Origin: Arenicella sp. | GTDB taxonomy: Bacteria; Pseudomonadota; Gammaproteobacteria; Arenicellales; Arenicellaceae | Direction: 5' to 3' | Assembly (NCBI GenBank): GCA_023301745.1 | Contig: JALZVW010000006.1 | Location: 1-64,000, forward strand | Length of the DNA: 64,000 nt | Part shown: piece after piece, positions 25,136 through 33,858 of the stretch | Layout of the letters: the number at the start of each line of letters is the position of its first letter | Numbering within the stretch: the stretch's first letter is position 1 | Program-made: the position numbers and the translations under genes | The notes under the pieces: generated by a model | Told to the model about the DNA's origin: nothing | What the model saw: the letters and a program-made list of their open reading frames with translations, nothing else | Databases searched by the model: none

Positions 25136-25843
25136 TTAATATAAACGGTAGGTGATGGCGAAGGAAACATCGAGTCTCTCTACACTGAATGGTGTTAATA
25201 AGCTTAGGCTGTTGTCATCACTGAGGTGGGCATTAATTTCGCTGCTCCACCGGCCTTTCTCAAAGCGTAAGCCTAGTGTGGCGTGGCCAAGTGAAGTGGT
25301 TGGCGCGCTGGTTTCAAAATCTAAATAGCCCGCGCTTAAATTGAGTGACCACTTTTCGTCAAGCGGGAGGTCATAAGAGGCGCTGGCGCCGATCGCTCGG
25401 TAGCCGCGGCCTAACCAGTCGTCGATGGCTGAAAGCGTAAAAATGGTCGAGCGATTTGCATGCCAACTCAATGCCGCTGTGGTGTAGTCCCATTGGCGAC
25501 CTGGTGTTGGGGCGTATTCACTGCGAGTAAGCGTTGCCGAGAGTGCTTGGTTATTGCTAAGCGCATTAAAATAACCGAGGTAGTAGTGACAACCGGCATC
25601 GATGCCGTCACTAAAAACGAGATTCTCAGATTTATAGCAATCGAGACCAGCAAAAGCTCCATTGTCAAACGAGACATCGGCCGCTAAATTAGCAACTGGC
25701 TTTCCGCCTGAGATGTCTAATCCATCAATAAACTTGCTCGATTCTATGCCAGCGTTCACCTGTATGACGGGAGCGGCTAGCGTCTCTATCGAGCTCAACG
25801 CAAGGCCTAATGCGGTGGCTATAAGTAGTCGCTGATCTCTCAT
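25136..25843 (-). CDS. Small outer-membrane beta-barrel protein, TorF/Gcw_chp-like
   Basis: I place the start at the ATG giving MRDQRLLIATALGLALSSIE, a signal peptide ending near ETLA, 235 residues; the ORF track start is a TTG overlapping cysG. The mature protein is made of alternating strands with aromatic residues. Its opening (IQVNAGIESSKFIDGLDISG, then KPVANLAADVSFDNG) recalls the putative porins named TorF. The chain ends in VSFAITYRLY with a C-terminal aromatic, typical of barrels. Two cysteines (LDCYKSENL, AGCHYYLGYF) may pair. It starts 10 bases after cysG on the same strand and is convergent with the subtilase. Function unknown. Confidence 0.6.
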   Translation of the reverse strand: MRDQRLLIATALGLALSSIETLAAPVIQVNAGIESSKFIDGLDISGGKPVANLAADVSFDNGAFAGLDCYKSENLVFSDGIDAGCHYYLGYFNALSNNQALSATLTRSEYAPTPGRQWDYTTAALSWHANRSTIFTLSAIDDWLGRGYRAIGASASYDLPLDEKWSLNLSAGYLDFETSAPTTSLGHATLGLRFEKGRWSSEINAHLSDDNSLSLLTPFSVERLDVSFAITYRLY

Positions 25844-25853
25844 ATAAGTAGGC

Positions 25854-27248
25854 TTAGGTATCCGTTTTAGATTCAAACCAAGCTAATTTATCACGAAGTG
25901 AGACAACCGAGCCAATAATGATGAGGGTCGGCGCTTTCACGGCCACGCTTTCAATGATATCGGGCATGGTCTGAAGTTGGCCTGTGTAGACCTGTTGTCT
26001 CGTGGTGGTGCCTTGTTCTACAAGCGCAATAGGCATATCGGGAGCGACCCCATGCTCGATCAACTGCTGACAAATGTGAGGCAAACCAACTAAGCCCATA
26101 TAGATCACAATTGTTTGATTAGGGTTCGCAAGCATTGACCAATTCAGGTCAACGGTACCGTTTTTAAGATGACCCGTAACGAAAACACATGATTGGGCGT
26201 GATCTCTGTGAGTTAACGGGATCCCCGCATACGTTGCGCACCCGCTAGCGGCGGTGATTCCAGGCACGATTTGAAAAGGCACGTGTGCTTGCGCGAGTAG
26301 CTCAATTTCTTCACCCCCTCGGCCGAAGATGAAAGGGTCTCCGCCTTTTAGGCGAACCACACTCTTTCCTTGTTTTGCTAAGTCAACCAATAGCTGGTTG
26401 ATTTCGCCTTGCGGCACCGCGTGTTCAGCGCGGCGTTTACCGACATAAATACGGTCTGCGTCTCGGCGGCACAAATTTAATATATCAGCGCTTACTAAAC
26501 GGTCATAAAGCACAACGTCTGCTTGCTGCATGAGCCGTAATGCTCTAAAGGTCAGTAAGTCTGGGTCGCCAGGGCCCGCGCCAATCAGCCAAACCTCGCC
26601 AACCTCGTTGGCCTTTGATGCACTATTGTCGATACTTAGCTGTAATTGCTTTTCAGCATCGCTACTGCGTCCAGAAAAAAACAATTCGGCAATCGGGCCT
26701 TGCACCACTTTCTCCCAGAACATGCGCCGCTCGCGCTCTTCGGGCAGAGCGCGCTTAAGGGCGTCACGATACCGACCCATCGCCGACGCAAGTTGCCCGT
26801 AGCTTGCGGGGATAAACGCTTCGAGTTTGGCGCGCAGCATTCGCGCTAATACGGGTGCGTCACCACCCGTGGATATAGCGATTAATACCGGTGACCTGTC
26901 GATGATCGAGGGCGTAATAAAACTACAGAGTTCTGGTTGATCGACCACGTTGACTGGAATATTTGCCGCTTGAGCGAGTTCTGAAACATGTTTGTTTACT
27001 TCGGGCTCGCTGGTTGCTGCGGTGATTAAGCGATAGCCTGCAATATCACTATCTTTAACGCGTCGTGCGTGATGTTGTATTTTATCAGCGAATTCTTCTT
27101 TGAGGTCAGTGCAAAGCTCTGGCGCGATAACCGTGATCTCTGCACCAGCCGAAATCATCAGCCGTATTTTTCTCAGCGCGACGGGGCCACCGCCAACAAC
27201 TAAGCACGCTTGTTTGTTTAGATCGACGAAAATAGGATAATTTTGCAT
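25854..27248 (-). CDS. cysG: Siroheme synthase (trifunctional)
   Basis: CysG makes siroheme from uroporphyrinogen III by two methylations, an NAD-dependent dehydrogenation and iron insertion; siroheme serves sulfite and nitrite reductases. The 464-residue product has the dehydrogenase/ferrochelatase part at about 1-150 (CLVVGGGPVALRKIRLM; STGGDAPVLAR). The methyltransferase part is at about 215-455 (GAGPGDPDLLT; VRLKGGDPFIFGRGGEE; PGITAASGCATYAG). Length and domain order match E. coli CysG. It is divergent from the trpD2-like gene with only 47 bases between the starts. Confidence 0.97.
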   Translation of the reverse strand: MQNYPIFVDLNKQACLVVGGGPVALRKIRLMISAGAEITVIAPELCTDLKEEFADKIQHHARRVKDSDIAGYRLITAATSEPEVNKHVSELAQAANIPVNVVDQPELCSFITPSIIDRSPVLIAISTGGDAPVLARMLRAKLEAFIPASYGQLASAMGRYRDALKRALPEERERRMFWEKVVQGPIAELFFSGRSSDAEKQLQLSIDNSASKANEVGEVWLIGAGPGDPDLLTFRALRLMQQADVVLYDRLVSADILNLCRRDADRIYVGKRRAEHAVPQGEINQLLVDLAKQGKSVVRLKGGDPFIFGRGGEEIELLAQAHVPFQIVPGITAASGCATYAGIPLTHRDHAQSCVFVTGHLKNGTVDLNWSMLANPNQTIVIYMGLVGLPHICQQLIEHGVAPDMPIALVEQGTTTRQQVYTGQLQTMPDIIESVAVKAPTLIIIGSVVSLRDKLAWFESKTDT

Positions 27249-27295
27249 TCGTGTATTTTACCGCAGCTTGCGACGGATGTGGCATTATCGTTAGC

Positions 27296-28384
27296 ATGAA
27301 TATAGATATAAATAGTAACATCATCGGCGCTAGTCAAGAGGCGATGCGTGAGGCAATCCAAAATATAGCGGTCGGACCAGATCGCGGGCGAGACATATCT
27401 CGAGACCTGACTAAACTAGTGATGCAAGGCATACTCGACGGTCAAATAAATGAGGTTCAGACGGCGGTGTTCTTTATTGCGTTGAGGATGAAGCGTGAGT
27501 CTAAACAGGAATTTCTTGGATTATTCGATGCCCTGCTGACTTCGGTGGAGTCGCCTATCGCTGATGTTGAAGAGGTTGTTGTCTTGGCTGACCCGTTTGA
27601 CGGTTACGTACGCAACACCACAATGACTCCATTCATACCGGCCGTATTGGCAGCATGTGGCTATCATGCGGTAATTCATGGGGTTGAATCAGTTGGCCCT
27701 AAGCATGGCGTTACAGCACATAAAGTTTTTAAGTTAGCGGGCATCGATACCTTGCGCTCTGCTGATTCGGTTGCCAAGGGCATTGCTGATGTTGGTTGGG
27801 GTTATGTTGACCAAAGTTGTTACGCCCCACAACTTTTCGCCCTGCAAGGCTTGCGCGATTTGATTGTTAAAAGAACCGCGTTAACGACTTTAGAGCGGCT
27901 GATCATTCCAATTCGCGGCCGAATAAATACCCGCTTAGTTCTTGGGTATGTGCATAAGGCCTATCCAGAAATTTATGCGACGGTTGCCAAGGCGGCAGGC
28001 TATCAGAGCGTGCTTCTTCTGAAGGGCGTTGAAGGCGGCCTTGCGCCGGCTCTCAACAAGCCTTTACGTCGTTTCTTTTTTGACGGCGAGCTACCGAATG
28101 ATATCGATTCAGAAAAACAATTGATCGAGTCGCAGGCCTTGTTTAACGCCCCAGCGGCGGCTAAAGGTGTGGATCAGAGCCAAAACGCGGTTCAAGAGTG
28201 CCTAGAAACTGGTTTGAATGTATTAAATGGTGTGAAGTCAATTGCACGTGATAGTCTTTGTCTCTCAAGTGCGCAGATATTGAACGCACATCAGGCGGAC
28301 CTTAGTTTGCCCGAGGCGGTTGAAAAAGTGCAACGCTGCTTAGATAATGGCTCAGCAAAAGAACGTTTTTGCGGCTTAAGTTAA
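27296..28384 (+). CDS. Anthranilate phosphoribosyltransferase-like protein, TrpD2/YbiB family
   Basis: The ATG at 27296 (MNIDINSNIIGASQEAM) gives 362 residues; the upstream GTG in the ORF track lies in the cysG promoter zone. The protein has the type III glycosyltransferase fold: a helical N-terminal domain (GQINEVQTAVFFIALRMKRE) and a phosphoribosyltransferase-like core (VVLADPFDGYVRNTTMTP; ESVGPKHGVTAHKVFKLAGI). The glycine-rich substrate motif of true TrpD is changed, as in the TrpD2 group, whose E. coli member binds nucleic acid. No trp genes are nearby. A place beside cysG is, as I recall, also known in other gammaproteobacteria. Confidence 0.8.
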   Translation: MNIDINSNIIGASQEAMREAIQNIAVGPDRGRDISRDLTKLVMQGILDGQINEVQTAVFFIALRMKRESKQEFLGLFDALLTSVESPIADVEEVVVLADPFDGYVRNTTMTPFIPAVLAACGYHAVIHGVESVGPKHGVTAHKVFKLAGIDTLRSADSVAKGIADVGWGYVDQSCYAPQLFALQGLRDLIVKRTALTTLERLIIPIRGRINTRLVLGYVHKAYPEIYATVAKAAGYQSVLLLKGVEGGLAPALNKPLRRFFFDGELPNDIDSEKQLIESQALFNAPAAAKGVDQSQNAVQECLETGLNVLNGVKSIARDSLCLSSAQILNAHQADLSLPEAVEKVQRCLDNGSAKERFCGLS

Positions 28385-28506
28385 AAATGAAAAGCAGTCT
28401 AAAGCAAACTATTAAAACAAGAGCATGACCTTGTTTCAATTGGCGTACTAAATCAAAGAGCGGTGAATTCGCTTATTAAATCACTTTCATCAGAATTATT
28501 AATAAT

Positions 28507-29640
28507 ATGGCTAAGTCTAAACCAAGCATTGTCCAGAAGCTGCCCGATACTCCACAAGTAAAAGAAGCGCTGGAGTTCTTAACCAGTATTGTTGGCTCAG
28601 CATGCCAATTTAAAGCATCTGATATTCACATTCGTTCTGGCCATCAAATTATGATGCGTTTGGATGGTCGTATTCGGCAAGTCAAAGGCTCGCCGAAAAT
28701 GAGTGATGAAATGATTGAGCGGTTAATATTCCCGCTTATGTCAAAATATTACATGGATCGATTTAAAGAAGAGAATCAAGTCGATTTATCGCTAAGTGAC
28801 AATTCAGCTAACCGTGTGCGAGTAAATATGTTTCGCCAGATGGGACAATTAGCGGTAGTTATGAGGGTGATTGAAAACCACATTCCGACTCCTGATGAGT
28901 TGGGTTTGCCTCAGCAGGTAAGAACGATTGCTAAAATGAGGCAAGGTTTAATTATTTTTTCGGGTGCCACAGGGTCTGGTAAATCAACGTCGATGGCGTC
29001 TCTGATAAATGAAATTAATAGAGATCGTTACCAACATATTTTGACTATTGAAGACCCCGTAGAGTATATCTTCACTGAAGAGCGTTGTGTCATTTCTCAA
29101 CGCCAGGTTGGTATTGATGTGCCTGATTTTGCGTTGGCAATGAAGGCCGCATTACGAGAAGACCCTGATGTGATTCTGATGGGCGAGATGCGCGACCCTG
29201 AAAGTATTGAGATCGCATTAACCGCGGCCGAGACTGGCCACTTAGTATTCAGTACATTGCATGCGCCAAATTCAGCGGATGCGATCACTCGTATGGTGTC
29301 GAGCTTTAGTGGCGAAGAACAGTCGACTATACGTTCGAAGCTAGCGCATAACCTAAGAGCGATTGTCACGCAACGTTTGCTGCCCAAGAAAGAAAGTGGC
29401 GGTCGAACGGTGGCTTGTGAGGTGCTAACAGTAACACCACTTGCCAGAGAGCTAATTCAAGAGCCTCAACGTATTAAAGAAATCAAAGATTTGATTAAAG
29501 GCGGCGATAAGGTTGAGGGTATGTTGCACTTTGATCAACACTTGGAAGAGTTGGTGAAAAATGAGGTTATTTCCGACGAGACAGCGCTTACCAACGCCTC
29601 AAGTGCAACCGATCTTGCGCTAAAGCTAAAAGGTTTCTAG
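28507..29640 (+). CDS. Type IV pilus retraction-type ATPase, PilT/PilU family
   Basis: The 377-residue product is a hexameric ATPase that would drive pilus retraction. It shows Walker A GATGSGKST at about 153-161, the Asp box TIEDPVEYIF, Walker B DPDVILMGEMRD and the His box TGHLVFSTLHAPNSADAI. The N-terminal domain has SDIHIRSGHQIMMRLDGRI. The length and C-terminal tail fit PilU rather than PilT, but this is not certain. It stands alone, without other pil genes, and is convergent with bcp. Confidence 0.88.
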   Translation: MAKSKPSIVQKLPDTPQVKEALEFLTSIVGSACQFKASDIHIRSGHQIMMRLDGRIRQVKGSPKMSDEMIERLIFPLMSKYYMDRFKEENQVDLSLSDNSANRVRVNMFRQMGQLAVVMRVIENHIPTPDELGLPQQVRTIAKMRQGLIIFSGATGSGKSTSMASLINEINRDRYQHILTIEDPVEYIFTEERCVISQRQVGIDVPDFALAMKAALREDPDVILMGEMRDPESIEIALTAAETGHLVFSTLHAPNSADAITRMVSSFSGEEQSTIRSKLAHNLRAIVTQRLLPKKESGGRTVACEVLTVTPLARELIQEPQRIKEIKDLIKGGDKVEGMLHFDQHLEELVKNEVISDETALTNASSATDLALKLKGF

Positions 29641-29654
29641 GCGTTTTCATTGAT

Positions 29655-29687
29655 CGTTGGCAGCGGCGTTTCGCTTGGTTGCCAACG
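29655..29687. terminator. Inverted repeat between convergent pilU-like gene and bcp
   Basis: CGTTGGCA and TGCCAACG are perfect 8 bp complements separated by 17 bases, just after the ATPase stop. No T-run follows. It may be a weak terminator for both converging genes. Confidence 0.3.
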
Positions 29688-29733
29688 GCTTAGCTGGTCG
29701 TTAAAACGGCTAAGGCTCGCTATATCTAACGGT

Positions 29734-29759
29734 CATCGCCCTATAAGCATCGCCCTATA
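29734..29759. repeat. Tandem 12 bp duplication at the bcp 3' end
   Basis: CATCGCCCTATA occurs twice, with starts 14 bases apart. The second copy contains the stop codon of bcp on the reverse strand. It looks like a small slippage duplication. Confidence 0.5.
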
Positions 29760-30219
29760 GCTCTTGAACAGCGCTTAAAATAGCCTCTACGTGGCCCTTA
29801 ACTTTCACTTTGCGAACTTCGTGCACAAGCTTACCGCTTTTGTCGAAAATGAAGGTGCTTCGTTCAATGCCGATGTAAGTTTTTCCGTACATGTTTTTTT
29901 CCTTCATTACATCCATCGCTTTGCATAATATTTCGTCCGGATCTGAAATTAAATCAAAGGGAAATTCTTGCTTATTAATGAAGTTTTGATGGGTGCGAAT
30001 ACTCTCGCGTGAGACGCCTAGAATTTCAGTGTTCGCGTCTTGAAATGCTTTGTACGCATCACGAAAATTTTGACCTTCGGTGGTACACCCTGGAGTATTG
30101 TCTTTTGGATAGAAATACAACACGACGTTTTTCCCTTTCAGGTCACGAAGCTTCAATGCCTCATTTTGAGTGGTCGCGACGATAAGATCTGGAATAAGGT
30201 TGCCAATTTCAATTGTCAT
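29755..30219 (-). CDS. bcp: Thioredoxin-dependent peroxiredoxin, Bcp/PrxQ family
   Basis: Bcp reduces hydrogen peroxide and organic peroxides with electrons from thioredoxin. The 154-residue product has the peroxidatic cysteine near residue 45 in YFYPKDNTPGCTTEG. The cysteine five residues later found in many Bcp proteins (E. coli Cys50) is absent here. A further cysteine near 98 (DEILCKAM) matches E. coli Cys99 in position. It would then act as a one-cysteine enzyme or use the distant cysteine. The gene stands on the reverse strand, followed upstream by a HAD phosphatase gene. Confidence 0.93.
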   Translation of the reverse strand: MTIEIGNLIPDLIVATTQNEALKLRDLKGKNVVLYFYPKDNTPGCTTEGQNFRDAYKAFQDANTEILGVSRESIRTHQNFINKQEFPFDLISDPDEILCKAMDVMKEKNMYGKTYIGIERSTFIFDKSGKLVHEVRKVKVKGHVEAILSAVQEL

Positions 30220-30274
30220 GGGTTATCTCGTAGTAAAGTGAAGGGTTTAGGCTCGATGCTCAATAGTCTAACGA

Positions 30275-30934
30275 TCAATCGATGATTTGCCAGTTAAATT
30301 CGGCCGCGTGGTTGCGCAGTTTATCGTCAGGCGTTACGGCAATCGGGGTGTCGACTAATTTTAGTAGCGGTAAGTCATTAATCGAATCGCTATAGAAGTA
30401 ACTGTTTTCGAACTTTATGTCTTGCTGATCTAGCCATACATTGAGTCGGGTTACTTTCCCATCTTGGTAGCAAGGCGTTCCAACAAGTTTGCCTGTGTAA
30501 CGGCCATTGATAAACTCAGCTTGGGTTGCTAGCAGGCTTGCCACGCCTAAGCGTTTGGCTATTGGGGCGGTTATAAAATCATTGGTCGCGGTAATAATTA
30601 CTAAGTCGTCACCCGCAGCACGATGTTTTTCAAGTAAATTAGCTTTGCCGTTAATGATCATCGGCTCGATGACGGTTTCTAAAAAGTCATCTCGCCAGGC
30701 GTGCAACTGGGCTAAGGGGTATTGTGTTAAGACTGAAAATTGAAATTCGCAAAATTCATAAATGTCGAGTTTTCCATCGAGGTACTGCTGATAAAAAAAA
30801 TCTTGTTGGTTTTTTTGCCGCTCAGCGTCCACAGCACCAATATCGGCAAGATACATGCCCCAACTATGGTCGCTGTCGCCATTTAAAAGAGTATTATCTA
30901 GGTCGAATAGCGCTAATGCCACAGGTTGCTCCAT
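30275..30934 (-). CDS. HAD-IB family phosphatase (SerB-like)
   Basis: The 219-residue product has the three HAD motifs: DLDNTLLNGDSD near residue 11 with the nucleophile Asp, IITATNDF with the motif II threonine, and YSDSINDLPLL with the motif III aspartates. The IB subgroup includes phosphoserine phosphatase and gammaproteobacterial enzymes annotated as histidinol-phosphatase. The cap domain is short and helical. The true substrate cannot be told. It is divergent from rppH. Confidence 0.85.
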   Translation of the reverse strand: MEQPVALALFDLDNTLLNGDSDHSWGMYLADIGAVDAERQKNQQDFFYQQYLDGKLDIYEFCEFQFSVLTQYPLAQLHAWRDDFLETVIEPMIINGKANLLEKHRAAGDDLVIITATNDFITAPIAKRLGVASLLATQAEFINGRYTGKLVGTPCYQDGKVTRLNVWLDQQDIKFENSYFYSDSINDLPLLKLVDTPIAVTPDDKLRNHAAEFNWQIID

Positions 30935-31082
30935 TGTTAATTAGTTAATGCAATAAGCTCAATGGTTTGATTATAATGGCTTTACGTTACAGAGTTTAGG
31001 CATTGCGATAAGTTATGGCTTTTTATCCGCCGATATTTTTTTCGTTTACACTAAATTCTACACAAAGGCACCCAATTTAGAC

Positions 31083-31607
31083 ATGCAAAATTTCGAACCC
31101 ATATTTGCTAACGATGGTTACAGGCCTAACGTCGGCATTATTATTTGCAACCGAGAGGGGCAGGTGTTTTGGGCGCGACGAATAAACAAAGACGGGTGGC
31201 AGTTTCCACAAGGCGGGGTCAGTCGCAATGAATCCCTAGTAGATGCGATGTATCGGGAGCTTCATGAAGAAACGGGCTTGATTAAAGGTCAAGTTCGGCT
31301 GGTGGCTCATACTAAGCAATGGCTGCGCTATGATTTGCCTCAACGTTTGTTGCGTAACCAGCGCAGGCGAGCCCAAGGCCCAGGTCGAAAACGCGTTAAT
31401 TTTAAAGGTCAAAAGCAAGTATGGTTTTTACTAGAGCTGACTGAAGACGACTCTGCGGTAGACTTGAAAGCGGGCCCCGAGACGCCTGAATTCGACAGTT
31501 GGCGCTGGGTTGATACGCATCACGCGATCGATAATATTGTTGATTTCAAGCGTGGTGTATACCAAAAAGCATTGTCCGAATTAGGGCGATTTTTGCCGAC
31601 TAGCTAA
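31083..31607 (+). CDS. rppH: RNA pyrophosphohydrolase
   Basis: RppH removes pyrophosphate from the 5' end of mRNA and so opens it to RNase E decay. The 174-residue product starts with the family features GYRPNVGIIICNREGQVFWA and WQFPQGGVSRNESLVDAMYRE, which leads into the Nudix box ending HEETGL (about 41-63). Length is near the 176 residues of E. coli. The next gene begins 14 bases on and may be cotranscribed. Confidence 0.96.
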   Translation: MQNFEPIFANDGYRPNVGIIICNREGQVFWARRINKDGWQFPQGGVSRNESLVDAMYRELHEETGLIKGQVRLVAHTKQWLRYDLPQRLLRNQRRRAQGPGRKRVNFKGQKQVWFLLELTEDDSAVDLKAGPETPEFDSWRWVDTHHAIDNIVDFKRGVYQKALSELGRFLPTS

Positions 31608-31621
31608 GAGTGAACTCCCCG

Positions 31622-32872
31622 ATGACCACCTTATTGAATGTTAAACACAATGGTTTAACATTATTTTCCACGGCGTTTGTTGTGGCGACCGCGATTTTCT
31701 TCAGCTCGCCGCTCATTGCGGCTGAGCAGCTGTCCACTGATGCGGTAGCCGAGGTGATTACCTCACATGCTAAGAAAAACCGTTTTCCCAATAAGTTGGC
31801 ATTCAAAGACGCCCAAGGGCGTGAAACCAGTGGCGTTGTAGAGTACACATTTGATGAAGGCGTTCATCAAGATATGGCCGACGTATACCTGAAATACCAA
31901 CCAGATTACGCCTGCTTTGTCGCCCTTGATGTTGAAACCGGCGCTATTCTCAACCTCACCAGCTTCATTAAAGCCGACGAGCAGTGGGACAACTTGGTTA
32001 TGCGCTCTGACTACCCTGCCGCATCTGTATTTAAAATGGTCACAGCGGCCGCAGGGCTTGATTTGGGTAAGGTCTCGCCAACCACGGTTCTGCCATTTAA
32101 TGGCAAGTCGACCACATTATATAAGAGTCAGGTGCTTCGGCATAAGACTAACAAGTGGACGCGTAACCCAACACTCAAAGAATCTTTTGCTAAGTCGATT
32201 AATTCGGTGTTTGGTCGCCTTGGCATATATCAAGTGGGTGCTGAAAATTTAAGCAATTACGCGACCCGCTTTGGCTTTGGTCAGACAATGGAAACGGATT
32301 TTAATTTGCCTATGAGTCGAGTTGGTTTAGATTTAGCAAACGAGTGGGAAATAGCCGAAGCGGCTTCAGGCTACACAAAAAATATTACTCTAAGCCCAAT
32401 TCATGCTGCGCAAATGGCCGCCATTGTTGCTAATGACGGAAAAATGGTGACACCTTATATGGTTGAATCGATTCAAGATGTCTCCGGTAATGAAATATAT
32501 CGAACGCCGAATTCACAGACTGTTGAGCAAGTTATTAGTCAAGATTCGGCTAAGGCCTTGCGGAGCTTGATGACTGAAACGACACGTATTGGGTCGGCCC
32601 GAAAGTCATTCCAAGGCTTGAGTCGCTATAAGGTCTACCATGATATGGAAATTGGTGGCAAAACAGGGTCTCTAACCGGTTATTCACCTAAAGGTAGGCA
32701 TGACTGGTTCGTTGGTTATGCTGAGAAAAATGGCCGTAAAGTAGCGTATGCCTCACTCATTATAAATAAAGAAAAATGGTATGTACGCAGTGCTTACGTC
32801 GCTCGACAATTTATTTACCACTACTTTAGTGACATTGCTGAGGCCGATTCTATCGCGGCATCGGCTGAGTAA
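31622..32872 (+). CDS. Stand-alone penicillin-binding transpeptidase domain protein
   Basis: I prefer the ATG at 31622 (416 residues) over the GTG at 31610. A signal peptide covers about 1-34 (AIFFSSPLIAA). The rest is one penicillin-binding transpeptidase domain with SVFK near 135 (the active serine), SIN near 192 and KTG (EIGGKTGSL, about 350). There is no glycosyltransferase domain and no class B dimerisation domain. It could be a small transpeptidase or an endopeptidase acting on peptidoglycan in the periplasm. It is unrelated in sequence layout to the dacB and ftsI products in this window. Exact role unknown. Confidence 0.8.
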   Translation: MTTLLNVKHNGLTLFSTAFVVATAIFFSSPLIAAEQLSTDAVAEVITSHAKKNRFPNKLAFKDAQGRETSGVVEYTFDEGVHQDMADVYLKYQPDYACFVALDVETGAILNLTSFIKADEQWDNLVMRSDYPAASVFKMVTAAAGLDLGKVSPTTVLPFNGKSTTLYKSQVLRHKTNKWTRNPTLKESFAKSINSVFGRLGIYQVGAENLSNYATRFGFGQTMETDFNLPMSRVGLDLANEWEIAEAASGYTKNITLSPIHAAQMAAIVANDGKMVTPYMVESIQDVSGNEIYRTPNSQTVEQVISQDSAKALRSLMTETTRIGSARKSFQGLSRYKVYHDMEIGGKTGSLTGYSPKGRHDWFVGYAEKNGRKVAYASLIINKEKWYVRSAYVARQFIYHYFSDIAEADSIAASAE

Positions 32873-33084
32873 GTTGATTCAGAGCGTATGAACAACGGGT
32901 TTTAATGATCGCTCTGAGAGTTGCTGGCAGATTATGTGCCTATTTTTTTGAGACGGAGCTCAAATGCATTTATTTCCATTGCATCTAAATCTCATTAGGC
33001 GTTGGTGTAGAAAGGTCAATTATTGGTTTTTCGACGGCCATCGATCAGTCAACTGTGACGTAAAGTATTTCGTAACTTAATCGG

Positions 33085-33354
33085 TTTTTATAAGAAATCC
33101 CAGCGATAACACAGGCGATCATTAGTTTGCTAACCATTCTCGGTTTTGTATCAATTCAAATATTGCCGATCCAATTGTTACCGACAAGTGAGCGTCCGAT
33201 AGTGGCGGTTCAAGTTTCCTAGCGAGCGACCAGCCCTAGGGAATTCGAGAGTGAAATTGTCGAACCTATTGAGCGAGAAGTGCGCGGTTTGCCTGGCGAT
33301 GCATCCCGAGCCACAGAAGTCAGAAGCCGTGTCGGCACTGCACTAGCCGACTAG
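33085..33354 (+). pseudogene. Decayed N-terminal fragment of an RND-type efflux permease
   Basis: No ORF is listed here, but frame 1 from about 33094 reads PAITQAIISLLTILGFVSIQ, then LPIQLLPTSERPIVAVQVS, a TAG, then RATSPREFESEIVEPIERE and VRGLPG. This is the pattern at the start of RND permeases: first membrane helix, then the periplasmic loop where proton-driven pumps carry SPREVE..VxxPIE. Just upstream FIRNP appears in another frame, implying a one-base shift. The TAG stands where a Tyr (TAY) is common. The rest of the 1000-residue gene is gone. Translation by eye; homology is by recalled family pattern. Confidence 0.7.
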
Positions 33355-33836
33355 TTACGTATTTTAGCGAGCAAAGAAGTGGTAGAACGTTCAAACGTGA
33401 ACTCAATTGAATGGACTTCGCCACCGTTTGCGACAACTTCGTCACCTCCAACAATGTCAGCGACCCCCCAATCTCCGCCCTTGACCAAGTGATCAGGCAG
33501 AATGGTTTTGATCACGTTCAAAGGCGTGTCTTCGTCGAAACACATGACCGCATCAACACACTCTAGGCTTGCGAGCACCGACATTCTATCTTCAAGCATG
33601 TTTATCGGTCGATCGCTGCTTTTATTTTGACGGCGAACTGATGCATCAGTGTTAACCGCGACGATCAGCGAAGCACCGATATTGCGGGCTTGCTCCAGGT
33701 AGGTGGTATGCCCTCGATGTAAAATGTCGAAACAGCCATTTGTGAAAACAATGGGTTTGGGTAGGTGCGCTATTGACGCACAAATTTTCTCAAAATCAGC
33801 GTCAGCCGGGATTACTTTTTTTTGCGAACTAAGCAT
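33351..33836 (-). CDS. rfaE2: D-glycero-beta-D-manno-heptose 1-phosphate adenylyltransferase
   Basis: This enzyme makes ADP-heptose for the inner core of lipopolysaccharide. In E. coli the activity is the C-terminal half of HldE; here it is a separate gene. The ATG at 33836 (MLSSQKKVIPADADFEK) gives 161 residues; the longer ORF start is a TTG overlapping the BON gene. The nucleotidyltransferase motif FTNGCFDILHRGHTTYLEQA lies near residue 30, with NTDASVRRQNKSSDRPIN and GGDWGVADIVGGDEV further on. It follows gmhA and dolP on the same strand. A kinase partner is not in the window. Confidence 0.93.
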   Translation of the reverse strand: MLSSQKKVIPADADFEKICASIAHLPKPIVFTNGCFDILHRGHTTYLEQARNIGASLIVAVNTDASVRRQNKSSDRPINMLEDRMSVLASLECVDAVMCFDEDTPLNVIKTILPDHLVKGGDWGVADIVGGDEVVANGGEVHSIEFTFERSTTSLLAKIRN

Positions 33837-33858
33837 TGTTGATGTCACTCTATTTTGA

